From assembly GCA_022578965.1 (NCBI GenBank), contig MU400536.1, positions 186,001 through 250,000 of the forward strand: a DNA stretch of 64,000 nt, read 5' to 3'. This DNA comes from Xylaria sp. FL1777 (taxonomy: Eukaryota; Ascomycota; Sordariomycetes; Xylariales; Xylariaceae). The stretch's first letter is position 1. Each line of letters starts with the position of its first letter. Shown piece by piece: positions 22,118 through 36,100 of the stretch. Made by a program: the position numbers and the translations under genes. A model generated the notes under the pieces. It saw only the letters and a list, made by a program, of their open reading frames with translations. It had not been told where the DNA came from and searched no databases.

Positions 22118-25100
22118 ATGTCGAACAGCGGGGGCACTTTAACATTGCCGTCGCCTACGCATCCGCATCACCACCACGTTGATGTTCAAACCGGCTTTCG
22201 AACTTTGAGGCGCTCCTTGTCGCGGTCGCCATCCAAGTTCTCACTAGTTCGCACGGCTTCGCAGAGCAGCTCAGACGCTGGGTCTGCACCCTCTTCGCCA
22301 TCCTGTCGCCGTGTACAGTCTCAATATTTTGTGCCCGGACATTCGGCCTCGACACAGCTAAACTCTAATCATTCCCCATCACCCCTGGCGACGCCTTTCC
22401 GACCTAGCGTGAAACTATCGCTACGGTCTGCTAAATCAGCATCCCGAAGTCCTCTAGGCACGTCCGCAACAAGATCACAAATACGCACCCGGACATCACC
22501 ACGAACTTCTCCGCGCAGCCCATCCAGACGCGCTTTAACTACTGCATCCTCTGCAGGCAACTCGACACCTTATGTCACGCTTACTCCTTCCTACGGACAA
22601 GAAAACCTGGGAGCTACAGCTACACGCAATTCGTCACAGCGAAAGAGCTCCGAGAAACCATCGAATCGGCATAGTATGCATCTCGACATGTCCGGTTCAT
22701 CTTTACTTAACCTGCACCCTTTTGCTGAGGGAAGCCCTCTAAAGAAGAGAAATGACGCCACTATGAATTTCGACCAATCGACTGAAAATAGTCCGAAGGC
22801 GAAACGTCGAAGTTATGGCCCTTCGAGCTTGGGAGATAGCTTCAATATCTTCGACCACTTCTCCAAACCATCTAGCACAACACCAGAAATGTACGATGAT
22901 TCTTCCAGCGAGTATGACTGGACAAACCACGTCGCTGCTGGCTCTGCGGAGCCATTGCATTCAACAACACCAGCAGCAATGCCACGAAGGGCTGGGTCAC
23001 TCCGAAAGTCTACGCTCCAGCAGCGTCACAATAGCGATCGAACATCGCTATCACGACGAACTGGAATGACCTCATTGTCGACTATGGTAGCAATGCCGCA
23101 GAACTCATCAGAAACAGCCGCCTCTAACACGAATAGGCCACGAATATCTTTGGATTCCTTCATACCTCCACGGGACAGCCCTTTCGCGGAGAACATTTTC
23201 TCCCAAACCCTTCACCCACCCATTCAACGCCATCCACTCTCTCGAACCATGACGACATCATCATCAGGCTCAAGTCTAGCTGACGACTCTCCAACTCACA
23301 TCCCAGTTCATGTCGAGAAGCCGAGATCACGTATGAACTTTTCCAAGAGTCTACCTTTGGGCGCTGTTCGCCCTAGACCTGACTATTCTGGAGGGCCAGC
23401 TGCAAGTGCGTCAACTCCCGACTATAAGCATGCGAAGCCCTATGAAGGGGCTTTCGCATCCACTGGTCTAGTTTCCAAGATGATCCGGAATCCCGAGGAA
23501 AGACGCGGGAGTACAGTTTTCGGCGGAACTGTCCCTGATACGCCATGCAAGAAAGTGCCATCTGCTATACCTAAAAGGCCGGCTAATGGTTTTGCGACAT
23601 ACCCGCCACCACCACCGACTGGCCTCGCGAAGAGAGGGGCAAGGTTTAACAGACACCATGGATCTCCCACAACGCCTTTCGGTCGTAGTACTTACAATGA
23701 ACCCCCGCGACCGGTACTTTTTCAAGGGTTCAATGCAAAACACTCTCGCAAAGCAAGTCTTCTTAGTCTTCACAACGATGAAGCTAAGAGTCCCAGCAAA
23801 AATGCGGATGAAATGGATACTTGTGACGAGGGCTCGATGCCACCCACACCGACGAAGAATCAGCTTATGAGCCAAAGCTCAGGCAATTTAAGTGAGCTGT
23901 CAAATGAAAGCCCGACAACAAGCCGATTTTTGCCTTTCTCTATATCTGTCAATCAGCATGTTCCTGCGTGGCAACAAGACGCCGATGCTACTTGTAAGTT
24001 GAGCTCCTTGATCGAGCCTTTCGATAACAGATCTGTCGGAGTTGATGACCCCGATCACGAGGACATCTGTCAATCTTCAACTGCCGTTAGACAAGCGTCT
24101 CCCCCTCCTATTTCGCTTTCATCGTCATCCTTTAGTCAGTCTAGAGCTCAGCGCGGTTCTCTGCCGTTACCTGCGCCACTTGAGACAATGACCGAAGCTA
24201 TCATGAGCCCTCGTACAAGAATGAAGTTGACTAAGAGTAATACTATAAATACAGCTATCCATTTGGACATCGTCGAATCTGCAGGGAGAGTGTCGCCTAA
24301 AACGCCGCAGGAGGGTGGAAACGCCACTGAAGGGTCTCATTCGTCTCTCCACAATCACGCTGACAGCTTCCTCTTTCCTGGAAGCAATGGACGGGGTTCA
24401 GTTCTGCCGCCTGCTACCCCTACTGCACGACAACATAGCTTCTCACTGTCTCTAGACAAACGTGTTATCACTCCTGTGCACGGGTTGACCAGCCGTGAAC
24501 TGGACCCAATTCTCATGCATCGTTTTGGGAAGGTGGAATTTATTGGACGAGGCGAATTCTCAGAAGTTTATAAAGTTGTAGAGTCGATAAAGCCTGCCGC
24601 CCCTATTGACAATGGCTTTTTCGGTACCCCAACGGCACACGTACCGCAGACAACAGCTTCTCCGCCTTCCAAAGTATTTGCTGTGAAGAAATTGATCCTT
24701 CCAATTCAAGGTGATAAGGATCGCAAGCTACGCTTAAAGGAAGTAGATGTATTGAGGAGCCTTGTTGGTTGTGATCATATCTTGCAGCTCGTCGATAATT
24801 GGGAGGAAAACAACAATCTCTATATTCAGACCGAGTTCTGTGAAGAGGGCAACTTAAACGAGTTCCTCAGGGAGGTTGGAGCTAAGGGTCGACTGGACGA
24901 TTTCAGAATCTGGAAAATCATGCTTGAGGTGGCTCAGGTAAGTTTATTAACCCATACTTGATTGCTTATACTGTGTACTAAGACATTTAGGGGTTGGGAC
25001 ACATTCATGCTGCTGGATTCGTTCACCGTGACCTCAAACCTTCCAATATCTTGGTCGGCTTCGATGGGACGTTGAAAATTGGAGATTTCGGATTAGCGAC

Positions 25101-25761
25101 ATCACTACAAGAACCGTCCCATACAAGTCTCGATCTGGACGGAGATCGAGAATACTTAGCTCCTGAGGCTCTTCGATCTGAAATTGATACACCAGCTGAT
25201 GTCTTTTCTCTGGGGTTGATGATGCTGGAAATTGCGGCTAATGTCCAACTGCCAGAGAACGGAGCAACTTGGACTGCCCTCAGAGAAGATGATTTCTCAG
25301 AGATCCCAATTCTTACTCAAGTTGGCGATACTGTCCAGCGAGACGCGGAGGGAATGCCTCTTGACGACACCGAACGTAGTTTAAGTGTGCTTGACAATAA
25401 CGGAAACACTGCAAAGAGCAAGAGTCGAAGCTATATCCTACGAAACGGAATTAGACAATCTGGTGATATCTTTGGTCTGCACCGTACAGGCTCAGGCTCG
25501 AGTCGAAAGACGGAGCTACAACAACCACCCCTCTTTATGAGTGATCCCAACCATTGCAGCTCTTTGGATACAGTAGTCAAGCGAATGCTAGCCGCTGTGC
25601 CAGTGCTCCGCTTTACTGCTGTAGACTTGCTTCAACTTGAGGCATTAACGTGGGTTGGCCATCGTCGAAGAGCCGGTGCTACAGTCTTTGAGGGGAACTG
25701 GGGTCCTGGGGATGAGGTTGTGGAACCATTGTCCCTTGACACCGAAATGACCGACGTCTGA
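22118..25761 (+). CDS. wee1: Wee1/Swe1-type cell-cycle protein kinase
   Basis: Inhibits mitotic entry by phosphorylating the conserved tyrosine in the ATP loop of Cdk1 (AnkA in Aspergillus, Wee1 in fission yeast). Model: exon 1 22118-24937, exon 2 24991-25761, 1196 residues. The first roughly 790 residues are Ser/Pro-rich and disordered, with many SP/TP pairs that are candidate CDK sites. The kinase domain then starts with the glycine loop FIGRGEFSEVYKV (near 805), a VFAVKK lysine, and EFCEEGNLNEFL. Exon 2 supplies HRDLKPSN (952-959, catalytic D954), the DFG triplet (972-974) and DREYLAPEA, the Wee1-type form of the APE motif. A long insert (about 1030-1110) splits the C-lobe. The tail has AGATVFEGNWGPGDE, seen in fungal Wee1. 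The open frame extends 46 codons upstream without an ATG, so 22118 is the start. Confidence 0.95.
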
Positions 25762-27055
25762 TCTGACAATTGCAATTGTCGAATTTGGTTTGAAATCCGT
25801 GCGTCACATGTTGCTCAATCTTCCGAGCGCTGGATATGGGATCACATCTGGGAATCGGCGTTGGGTCACCTGATTATTTACCAGCTTTGCTGGATACTTT
25901 GAGGTAGCCACCGTCAGTATTAGGGATATACGACTTCCTTACTACGGTTGGCATGCCTGGCGTCATCACAACTGATTGATGTACGACGCACTGTCTGACG
26001 ATATTCATGATACGAACGATTGGGATTGGGGGTTTTTCAGTTAAGACAAAACCTTGGGATTGATCCTTTATCGGCAAAGGATCTTGATACGGAACTAAGG
26101 GAATAGGAAGGGATATATATTCGGATACTTGTGTCTTTTGCTCGGCCAGCATCATTGTCCGCTGCTTAGAGCACACCACACTCCCAATATCCGTTACCGT
26201 GCCACGGCTTCTATAAGAAAGGGTCTCTGTACAATATCACGGCTCAAGAAACAGGGAAACTGGCGTTTCTATAAATGGGTACACTTGAATTGGCGTTTAA
26301 AGAAGAGCGAAAAAAAAGAAGAAAACATTCTGGAGGACCCATTACTACTACTATTTGTACGTGGTATCAGTATGGTGGTATAAAAGCGTTTTTTGGACGA
26401 TGTGGTTGTGTAGAGTTTGCGAGCAGAGAACAATTCGGGGCGAGCCTCATTTGGGCCTTCTGTCTGTTGTGTAGGGGAGGGATTGTGGAGTGTGGTAACA
26501 ATACTAAGAGCTGGAAATTCTGACGGACCGAAGACACTAGAAAGTCGATGTTCAAGTCTTATGAGAGATAGCACGCATGAATGACTGACGACATAACATT
26601 TAATAATTCTCCATGATTTCCGTGTTGGCTGCAACGTGCAAGTGATTAAAGATAGTAAGTATAGATTTAGATTTGAGTTATGCTCTCTGATATTCAGGTG
26701 TATACTTCGAGAGATTCTATCTGCTCCATGTTTCGTTTGTGCTCTCTTAACCTAATTAGTCAATAGAGTAGAGACCTCACAGGTGCATGCGATGCTGGCC
26801 GTCTTTATTGGGGTCAATACCTACACGGACTTTTATCAGAATACTCGTTCTTTCATCCTCGCCTTTCCCGCCCCCCTCTTCTAACTAGCTTACATGTTAT
26901 CATTTTGATTCATTACTTGACTTCGTTATGTCCATACTGAAATCATTTGCTTACTCCGTCCTATAACGCCTTCTGATTGGTATTCATACATATCGGGTTC
27001 CTGTAACGACGGCGAACCCTCCATGACAGGACTTTATTCCAGACCGTGCAAAAGA
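25762..27055. other. Convergent intergenic region wee1 / GCP3
   Basis: This 1.3-kb stretch holds the 3' flanks of wee1 (+) and the GCP3 gene (-). I see no supported gene. It is AT-rich at 26180-26760. Confidence 0.5.
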
Positions 27056-29938
27056 TCATTCCCTTTCCCTCTCTTTCCCTTTCTCTCTATCCGCGCCACT
27101 GGCTACGGATGGAGCTGGAGTACCCTTAGCCTTACGGCGGATGGGCTGGTACACGTCGTTGAAATTCATGGAGACGCCGAGAAAGCGGAGGTCGACGTCG
27201 GGCTGATAGGCGAGGTCGCCGAGGAGCATCTGCAGACGCGTGCGGAAGCGGTCGCCAAGATGCCGGAGGCGCTCTTGGAGGGCGGGAAATTCGCTATGTG
27301 GACCACTGGGGTTCTTATCGTAGCCCATGTCCTCGCGCCGGAGGGCAGCCACCTGCCGCGGCGTGAAGTCCGACACTGACCACGAGTATAGGCCGTCAAC
27401 ACTGTCGCGGTAGGAGAGCATGGTGCGTAGGAGTTCACCGAGTTGGATCATGTAACTATTGTCATCCTCCTCATTAGAGGCGGCAGCAGAACTGTTTGAG
27501 GAAGAAGCTACGAAACGTCTTCTTCTCGCACCTAGGAGACCTTTGTGCGTGATGGAATTGAGATAGTTTTTATGAGCTTTGATGATGTCGTCCAGTGTAG
27601 CGTCTTCACGTTTGAGGCGCGCTTGGAGCTCTGTCCAGGAACTTTCGATCACTTCGAAAAGAATGTAATATTGTAACTGGCCTACGAAATGGATCATCTC
27701 CGCCAGGAATCCTCGTGTCATCTTCCACGTCTCTCGGACGATTGCATGATCGGTCTGAAGTACGCCTCTCGAACCCGTGGTTACCTTTCTCCAGGTAGAA
27801 GAAAGGGCAAATTCAACGCGCTTGATACGCCAAAGGAAATTGAATACTTTGAGATACTGACGATTGCCCCAATCCGATACGACGACATCTACAGGGGCAT
27901 CGATCTTGTATTCGAGAGTGAAACAATCCCAGCCGATATCACCATGTGACAACTGAAGCATGCGAGCGTCTAGGCGACGAAGGACCTCCGGAGAGTCATA
28001 TTGAGCATTGGATCCGCGAATGGCGTGCTCGAGCTGCGCGGTCAATGTATGTCGATACTGGGCACCAGCGGGTCGATCTAAATTGGCTGCGAGGGACTCC
28101 ATTAAGAGGGCAATAAAGTCACCTTGGCCTAGGAGAATGTAGCTCTTGAGCGCTTGGAGGTGTTCAAACAGATGGAACTTGTGCGTCATGAGATGGACTA
28201 AACGGCGCATCGTAATTTTATAGGCATCGTCGATCCAAGATTCAAGGGTAGCAGTATCTCCATAACGCAACTCCTTAGACGATGCTTTGGAGTAAGATTC
28301 AACCCACTGAGCATCACCACAGCTATGACGGATGAAGTTAAGCGATTTGCCAATTAGGTGGACTTTGTTGGCAAATTCTAGTGTGACAATCGAGGGCATC
28401 ATACTTTGCGACATTTCGTACTTTTCATCCCAAACGTTCGTAGAACCCGTCTTGGTTTTCGCCATTGCATCCGTGGATTTTAATTGTATGAAGAACTCCG
28501 AATAAGGATCTGAAAGCTCACCGTCATAAATCCAATGACGGAGGATATCGTAAAATGGTCGCGTTACTGGCGTCAATAGGCGCTCCGCAAAGGCACCCAC
28601 AACGGGGTCACCGTGCGACGTCGAAAAGGAGTGGATTAGAGAGATTATCTGGCCCCCTTTCCTGGTCTTGGACTCTTCCGCTATTAGACTTAAAAGCCTC
28701 AAACCCATCGTCGCTTCGCGAGTCCAAACCACGCAGCGCTTAAGAGTGACACCGGCTTTCCCGATGCCATTCCGAGGTGCTGTTTCATCGATGGATGATA
28801 GAGCGCGTCGGATTTGACCTTCTAATGTTGCCACGAGTGTCAAGTAAGATCGAAGTTCATCATTAATGGCAGCTCGAAGACTTTGATCCAGCAGTCCCTT
28901 TGCAGGAGTCTTGACAAAGTCTTGAAGGGCTTTGCATAGAAGTGATGGCTCGGCAAGCGTGTGAAGTAGACCAATTAAGGGAGGTGGGAGCGAGGAAGGC
29001 AATTTGAGTGAATAACCTGAGCCGAAAGGCAGTGTAGCAGAGGAGACGCCTTGTAAGGTGTAAGGAAGATCCCTCAGTATGGTCGGCTCAGGGGGTTCGA
29101 TACCGGAGTAGTTATCTGCCAATAGCTTCGATTTAATAGCAACGTCACGCTTCAGTGAGTTAGCCTGTTCATCACTTTGAGCTTTGTTGCGCTTCCATTC
29201 GCTTGGAGATAGTGGGCGCTTAGAGCTACCATAGGGAGAATCTTCATCCAGAGATCTCGCTTCCTTCGGATTCTTCAAAACGTCACGTAGATCAGTTGGA
29301 CGGTAGGGGCCAGCCATAGGATCTGGTGCTAACTCGTCCGCGCTGTCGCGATCCGAGGGACTTAGAGATCCGTACTCTTCCCTGTCTCGACGCCTCTGCC
29401 GTCTTGCCTCCTCATGCTGGAACTCGGCGAAAGCAAGGGGATCTGGTAGGTCTGGATCGGGCGAATCTGTTAATTGGTGTAGAAGGTAAAGCATTGCCCA
29501 TTTCTGGTTCAGAATAGGCAGGGCTAGCAATCTAGAATAGAGATTGGAAAAGCGCAATGCCAGGTTTGGATCGGACTGCACCAGCCGACGGCGGATGAGC
29601 TCTGAGGCATGGTTCTGGTCGGCGAGGGGAGGCGGATGAGGCCTGGAGACTTTACGTGTTAGCAGCTAAATCATGTTCTCCGTCTTCGCCTTCATCGCAT
29701 TCTTTGGATCTCCGCGCCATGTCTTTTTTCTCTCTGGATTTTTCCCTTCTCCTTCTGGCTGCCTGTAGATTGTGCACACTTGCCGTTCGAGCTGTTCCTT
29801 GACTTGCTGAAAGAGGAGTTCATGTCTCTGCTGGTTCTCGTCCTCGGTGTTGTGAGGGTTGTCGGGTATGATTTGGGAGATGAGGCGGTTGATACTTATA
29901 TCAGCGCGCTTCGAGTGGTTGGGACCTGCTCGAGACAT
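27056..29938 (-). CDS. alp6: Gamma-tubulin complex component GCP3 (Spc98/Alp6 homologue)
   Basis: Core gamma-tubulin small complex protein that nucleates microtubules at the spindle pole body. Model: exon 1 29938-29784, exon 2 29642-27056, 913 residues. Exon 2 opens with ADQNHASELIRRRLVQ and ALRFSNLYSRLLALPILNQK, the GCP3-specific N-terminal region; the N-terminal Grip domain starts near residue 238 with LRDLPYTLQGVSSATLPFG. The C-terminal gamma-tubulin-binding domain includes WDCFTLEYKIDAPVDVVVSD and YLKVFNFLWRIKRVEFAL, which favour GCP3 over GCP2. The tail is basic and low in complexity (GADREKGKERERE). Exon 1 joins in phase through a probable GC-AG intron: GCAAGT at 29783-29778 matches the GC-donor consensus. 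A GTGCAC donor five bases further on would also keep phase and would add one residue change only at the join. Confidence 0.93.
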
Positions 29939-30819
29939 TGTGTCATTTTGTCTATGAGAGGTATATATCTGACGATGCGTCTTGTGACAAGAAGGTAGAA
30001 TGTAAATAAAAGAATGGTTCGATGCTGTGTATGGTACTGTGTGTACCTAGTCTAGACGCAGTCTGTGATCGAAGGCACAGAGTGGGCGGTATATGTGATA
30101 TCACTGGAGACGCGACTGGCACACGCGGTAAGGTACCTTGGTAGTACTAGTACCTAGGTATAGTAGGTATATTCCGTACAACGACTTTAGCAGGTATCAA
30201 AGTTACACAGCGGGGTTAGACCCAACGTTGGAGGCGCCTGTACGTATGGGTTAGGTACGTAAGGTAGGTACCTAATGTCCCTACACAATAGGTGAGCGGT
30301 CACTGTGAGAGGGCCGTTACCGAGACGTACTCGGTACTTGCTATTTGCACTCGCTCTCTTAAACGGCCGCCATATTCTGGAGAACAGAAGTAGAGAGTAC
30401 CTCCACCGCTAGAACAGCTGCGAGCTGCCGCAGCCCCATTCCACTGCTCAGCGGTTACCTGCGTCTTACTCAGTGCCTACTACTACCCATTCCCACCACA
30501 GACGACGACATCCCATCCCATCGCCAGCTAACGAACCGCGATTGTCTTCATCACATGGCGGCCACCCGCAACGCGATCCCATCATCCTGAAGCTGTAGCT
30601 CTGGTCGCATGCGCCAAGACTAGGCGATCCATGGGATTTTGTCCCTGATTTCGCGCGGCGTTGTGTCTGTAGCCGCACGCGACGTCCCTCGCCCACGCGC
30701 CCAATTCCCGAGGCCACCGCCATCGCACCGAAACCCAGCCTCGCAACTAGCTGAATCGCGATCCCTTGATTCGACCGCCGTCGCGCTGTATCAACAACCC
30801 GCCCTCCTCCCCCCAAAAC
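29939..30819. promoter_or_regulatory. Divergent promoter region GCP3 / ada1
   Basis: This 881-bp region lies between the starts of two divergently transcribed genes. It holds CCTAGG/TAGGTA palindromes at about 30140-30170 and 30250-30275. The right half (30360-30819) is GC-rich and probably the ada1 promoter and leader; the frames there are not convincing genes. Confidence 0.5.
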
Positions 30820-32344
30820 ATGCCCGACATAGATCCTGCGGCCCTGAGCAGCCGCCCATCCGTCAGCCTCTCTACTCCCGTCCTGAAGACAATTACCGTT
30901 TCCACGCCGGCCACCCAAAAGATCACAAAGACCAGCCAGATCATCCCCGCCCGCATAGATCTAGAACCATTATATACGAGCTTAAAGGCCGCCATTGGCA
31001 TCGAACAATGGAATACTTATAAGGATGCCTCTACCCAGTTCATTTTGGGTCCGTTGCTGCCACACTCCGTCCTCTCGCTCTCCAAGCTGACCCAAGCGCA
31101 CTGCAGGTCGGTTGAACCAAGTGGAATACTCCGAGCGCATCGATCCGATTCTTACCTCCCCAAATGGCGAAAAGCTTCATCTCCATAACCAGCTTCTGGC
31201 GGCAATATATGGCAACCTAACTAGGGAAATGCCCGACCAGGGGCTCGCACCATGGGTATCTGCTAACGACAAGCCCGCCGCCAATGTCGGCGCAAAGCCC
31301 ATGACTGGCGATGCTGCCGAGCGAAGGTTGAAAGCCGAAGTCATGCAGCTACACAGTCGGGACAGAAGGCGTATCAAGGATCTAGCGCTTAACGATGTGC
31401 GCATACCCTCCATCGCAAGAAGCCCGTTTATTTAGCCTTACAAACTGACCTTACATAGTTCGACCCCCACGATGCTATGGCCGATATGTTCATGGATCAT
31501 CACCGAGGTAGGACCACGCGAACTGCGGACGTACCCCAAAGCGCTACTGGACTCAACGGGATGAGTAAGTTGATACACATGGTCCTATATAAAGATGCAA
31601 TATCTGACCATAGCAGACTTGGATCTAGAGATACGGAAGCGGTTTGCGCAACCTCTGGCTGTCGAGTCCGGAGAGTTCCCCGATATTGCAAGTATTGAGT
31701 CGCGGATGCTGCCGATATCATACGCGGCTGGCCTTGTCAGCGGCCATGCCCCTGATGTGGCGCAGTTCATGACAGTTGCGACCGAGACGCATATCAAGGA
31801 ATTTCTGTCTACAGTCTTCGGAAGGACGAGAAGCAACGGGCCCGGTGATTCGGGAAGCGCAGGCTTTGGGGCTGGTGTTGGGTGGATACAAACCCACAAA
31901 TACCGCCGCCAACTGCAGAAGGAAGAAGCGGCTCTCAATAGGGGGGAGTTGTCTAGAGATAAGAGCGGACTATTACCGATTGAAGCGAAGGCTGCGAGCG
32001 AGCGACCGCCTTTGGGAATGGCAGATCTACGGCTTGCTTTGGAAATCGGTGACTGCGGTATCAGTTCATTGCCGATAGTTCGTCAGGCGGTCCTACACAC
32101 CTATAGGGACGGAGAGTTGGACCACTACTATAATTACACGTATGTGCCCGGGCATAGGCAATCGGGCATCGAGGATGGGAACTCCCTCAACGGGATTGAC
32201 AGCAGCCATTCAGGCGGGATGACCAATGGTGCGGCGCCGGAGCCAATGGATATCGACGAAGAAGAGTCGTTCTGGCCGGGCACAAGTACGCAAGATATGC
32301 AGACGCTCGACAACGTGTTAGAGGGGTTGTTGGCCATGCCTTAG
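30820..32344 (+). CDS. hfi1: SAGA coactivator subunit Ada1/Hfi1
   Basis: Structural subunit of the SAGA histone acetyltransferase complex; its histone fold pairs with Taf12 in the core. Model: exon 1 30820-31048, exon 2 31107-31396, exon 3 31459-31564, exon 4 31617-32344, 450 residues. All four joins keep phase and rebuild the family blocks: [17 protein letters not shown] and [18 protein letters not shown] across intron 1, [20 protein letters not shown] with [11 protein letters not shown] in exon 2, [11 protein letters not shown] in exon 3, and [21 protein letters not shown] with [17 protein letters not shown] in exon 4. The C-terminal part ends in an acidic segment with [12 protein letters not shown]. 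The reading frames read singly stop early in each exon, which is why the gene looks broken without splicing. Confidence 0.93.
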
Positions 32345-33138
32345 TTGTACGTGTACAGGGTCTTGTATAAGCATTGGTTTGGCGCAAAGGACGGATTGCA
32401 TGGTATCACTGGAAAGACTAAAAAGGTGTTTGGCGTTCTGGTCAATGGAGGCGCGTGTATTGAAGGAGCTTGTACTTTGATACCCCATTTGTTTGGTCAA
32501 TACAGATTCTGTCACAGGCGACCATTCCCGAGGAGACTCGCTTCGTCGATAGATAATGTATCGTGCTGCCTACCCTTGTGTGAGCAAGAGCACTGAAGAT
32601 CGAAGTCCTGCTGTGAACTCAGTTCAAGTCTAATGCCAGTATTGATCATGCAGATGCCGCTCTGTAGCCTGTATGTAGCGTCCAATGCACAAGCGGGTAT
32701 GTGAAGAATACCTGTGCAAGGAAATCTCGAATTTTATTCAAGTACCTTTTTGATCCAAAGTGTGAAGTTGGAATACCTACTTAGGTATATTGTATATTGG
32801 TAGATGTCGAGGTACCCCTTTAATAGGTGGGTGGGTCCCTTAATGACCTTGGGAGCGGGTGGATCTGACGTTTCGTGTGGGGTTCCACACTTTCGGAGCT
32901 TGACGCGGTGGGCACGCGTGTGAAGCGAAGCGCGTCCATAAAGTGCCTTTATTAGACAGACCCCCACCACCGCCAATTAATCAACCTCCATCTCCAAATC
33001 AACGAGCAACAACTCACCTCGGTCTTCCGAGTTCTGTATATTCTCAGCTATACGAGAGATCTCGTTGCCAAGTATCATGATTGCCTGAATCATTTTTGAA
33101 CATATCCTTCTTAATAACCTCTCCCTGCCATCGTCAAT
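32345..33138. other. Intergenic region ada1 to mrc1
   Basis: It contains the ada1 3' flank and the mrc1 promoter. I see no extra gene. A short TAGGTA-type element lies near 32780-32830. Confidence 0.5.
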
Positions 33139-36100
33139 ATGGCTCCTACTCGCGCATCCTCGCCAGCGGACGGCGCGTCCAGTCCTACATCATCACAGTT
33201 AACCCCCCGGTCCAAACTCAAGGCAATGTTGGCAGCTGTAGACGATGGAGCTTCAGACGACGAAAGTACAGGCCCAATTGACACAAAGGCATTATTCGCT
33301 GCCATCGACAAGACTAAGCAGAAGCTCAATCTCGAACAAACCTTCCAGGACGATAGTACGGACGAACATGAGCATGAAGATGAAGATGAGGATGTTCAGA
33401 CTGTTCGACCTCGCGGCCGAATTGCTGCCCGAATGCATGCCAACTTCGCCGAAACCAATCAGAACCCCGAGTCACATTCAAGCACTCAGGGACAGGCGAG
33501 ACGAGACGGGACGCCGTACTCAACTTCAGAACAGGGCAACGTTGACCGGGAATTATCGGTTGCAGAGGAGGATGATGACGAGGATGTTGTAGTCGCTCCA
33601 TCTCGAAGGAAATTGTCTAGGCCTAATCGAGGGTCCACTCCAAAGACTCCTATTTCGGCAGGCCGACACTCATCCCCTGGCCTCTTTGTGTCTCCTTCGC
33701 CATATAAGTCCACAGCTGTGAACCACGATTCGGCTGCATCAAGCTCTGAAGATGACGATATGCCAATTGATTTGAGCAAAAATGCTCGTTTCAAAGCACT
33801 AGTTGAAAAGAAAAGAAAAGAAAGGCTTGAAAGGGAAGCCGAGGAGGAACGCAAACGAGGGGAACGTGCTCAGCTTGTCAGCGAGCGAATATCTGCAGAA
33901 TCTGATGCTGATGAGGATGATGTATCAGACATTTCAGATGACATCGGAGGTCATAAACTCACACAAGACATTTCACGCCCTACCCGCAAGGCGAGCAAAA
34001 AAGCTTTAGAAGAGATGAACCGCGAGACGCAACGATTGAACCGAAGCCTCCAACTCGCTCATGAGGCAAAGACAAAAAAGAAGATCAGTAAAGATATACT
34101 TTTCAAACGATTCAATTTTCGAGCCGAAGGAAGCACCATAGGCACTGATACCAAACAAATAAGCTCGAGTCGTCCCACGACGCCTGGGTCAGTGCATCAG
34201 ACAGATGGGGAGTTGGGAGATGATGGAACGCCACCAAGCTCCCCTCCCAGTGCACCAAAAGCAATTCCAGACCCACCATCCGCGTCCGAAAGTCGCATCC
34301 CTATGCCTGAAGATGAGAACGGGGATCTTCCTACGTTAGAAGATGCCCTGTCCCATTCTAAAAGCGATGACAAAGTTCAAGGAAAGGCTGTTGATGTGCC
34401 AGCTTTCGTTCTCGAAAATAAACAACCGGTCACAAAGAAGCCATTGCGTCAAATCCGAGTCAAACTGCCTCCTGCGGGAATGCATAACGTAATGATGAAC
34501 TCGGATGACGAGCTCGAAATTACTAATACTACGAAGAACAAGCTTGATGTCGTATTTTCTCGCATTCCCGAGTCTAAGGCACAAGAGTCTACTGGGATGA
34601 AGATTTTACGCAACCTTGCACATCTTTCTTCTCCACCCAAGGAACCTGCTCGTGGCCGAAATGTGAAACCGTCCATGACTCTTGGTGAACTTCACATGTC
34701 TCTGCAGCAGCGCGCTAAAGCCCAAGCGAAGCTCGAGCGTGAACGACGCCTAGAATTCCTCCGTTCCAAAGGCGTTGTAGTTCAATCTACGGAAGAACGA
34801 GAGAGGGAACGAGAACAGGTCGAAGATATCGTTGCCAGAGCACGCCAGGAAGTTGAGGAAATCATGATGCGTGAACGGGAGGAGGCAAAGAGGAATCGTA
34901 AGAATAAGGAGCAGAATGGCAAGGCAGACCCCCTCGCGTGGGATGATAGCGACGACGATAGCTTTCAAGACCCCGAAGAGGAAGAACCTGGAGTAGCCGA
35001 ATTTTCTGGCTCCGAAGAGGGTGAAGACGGTAATGATGACGAAACCAATGCAGGCCTTGAAGAACATTCGCATAATCCCATGTTCGTGGACGAGGCAGAA
35101 GAAGCACAGTCCGAAGACGAAGAGACACCAAAGCCTCCTTCAGATGACTTTTCAGACGAGGATATCGAAGCAATTAAAGCCTCCGTAGTCCTACAACCAC
35201 GGCGATCCAAGAAACACGCACGGATCATTTCAGATGATGAAGACGAGGATGACGTTAAGACCACTCCTAAACCAAAAAGCATCTTGCTGAAATCCCCTTC
35301 TGTGCCGGGTTCAGGGTCTCCGAAACCACCAACTTCAGTCTTGCGCTCGGCTACCAAGACTTTTATCCCCGGGCTTCCTATTGCAGCTGCAGCCCCTGCA
35401 GGCCTAGGCTTAACTCAGATGTTTGCCGGCACAATGGATGATAGTCAAGTGGAAGCCGCCGGTGGTTCTCAATTTTTTATGCCTACCATCGGCCAGTTCC
35501 CCGATTCCCAATTTTCTGCTACGGCGGGCCAATCCCAGAGCAACAACATGGTTTCCAGTAGCGAGCTCACCCAAACAGCGGTCTCAGAGGATCATGAAAC
35601 CCAGACACAAGGACTACAGCTCCATTATTCACAATCACAGGCCCATGGCTTTGATAGCCTTATTCAGGCAGATGCAACCCAGATGTCTGATTTCCTAGAA
35701 CCCACACAAGACGGTGGTTTTCAAGACTTCACGCCTTTAAAACAACGATTCATCGACCCTCCGCAATCTACTGTTGGCACTGTCTTACTCACCGATACCC
35801 AAGATGAAACCGCTATACAGGAGTCTCCACTTGTGAGGAAACGCGGAAAGCTTTTACGACGAGCTGACCTCGACACATTGAGCTCTACTCTCCCGTCTAC
35901 TCTGCCGTCCCCAAAGATTGCCGAAAGCCCCAGACGTGTATCCAGCGTCGAGGCTAGTGGGCCATCTGATGCCTTCAGACTAATGGAGAAGGCAGCAAAG
36001 CGAGAGAAGCGCTTGAAGAGGAAACTTGACAAGAAAAAAAGTAAAGCGATCGAGATGATCGAGGAACAGGCAGAAGAATCCGAAGATGAATACGCCGGTC

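Noticed and set aside
30639..31188. Frames in the ada1 leader and first exon read as independent genes
   Set aside because: They are out-of-frame overlaps of the GC-rich promoter and the true four-exon ada1 gene.
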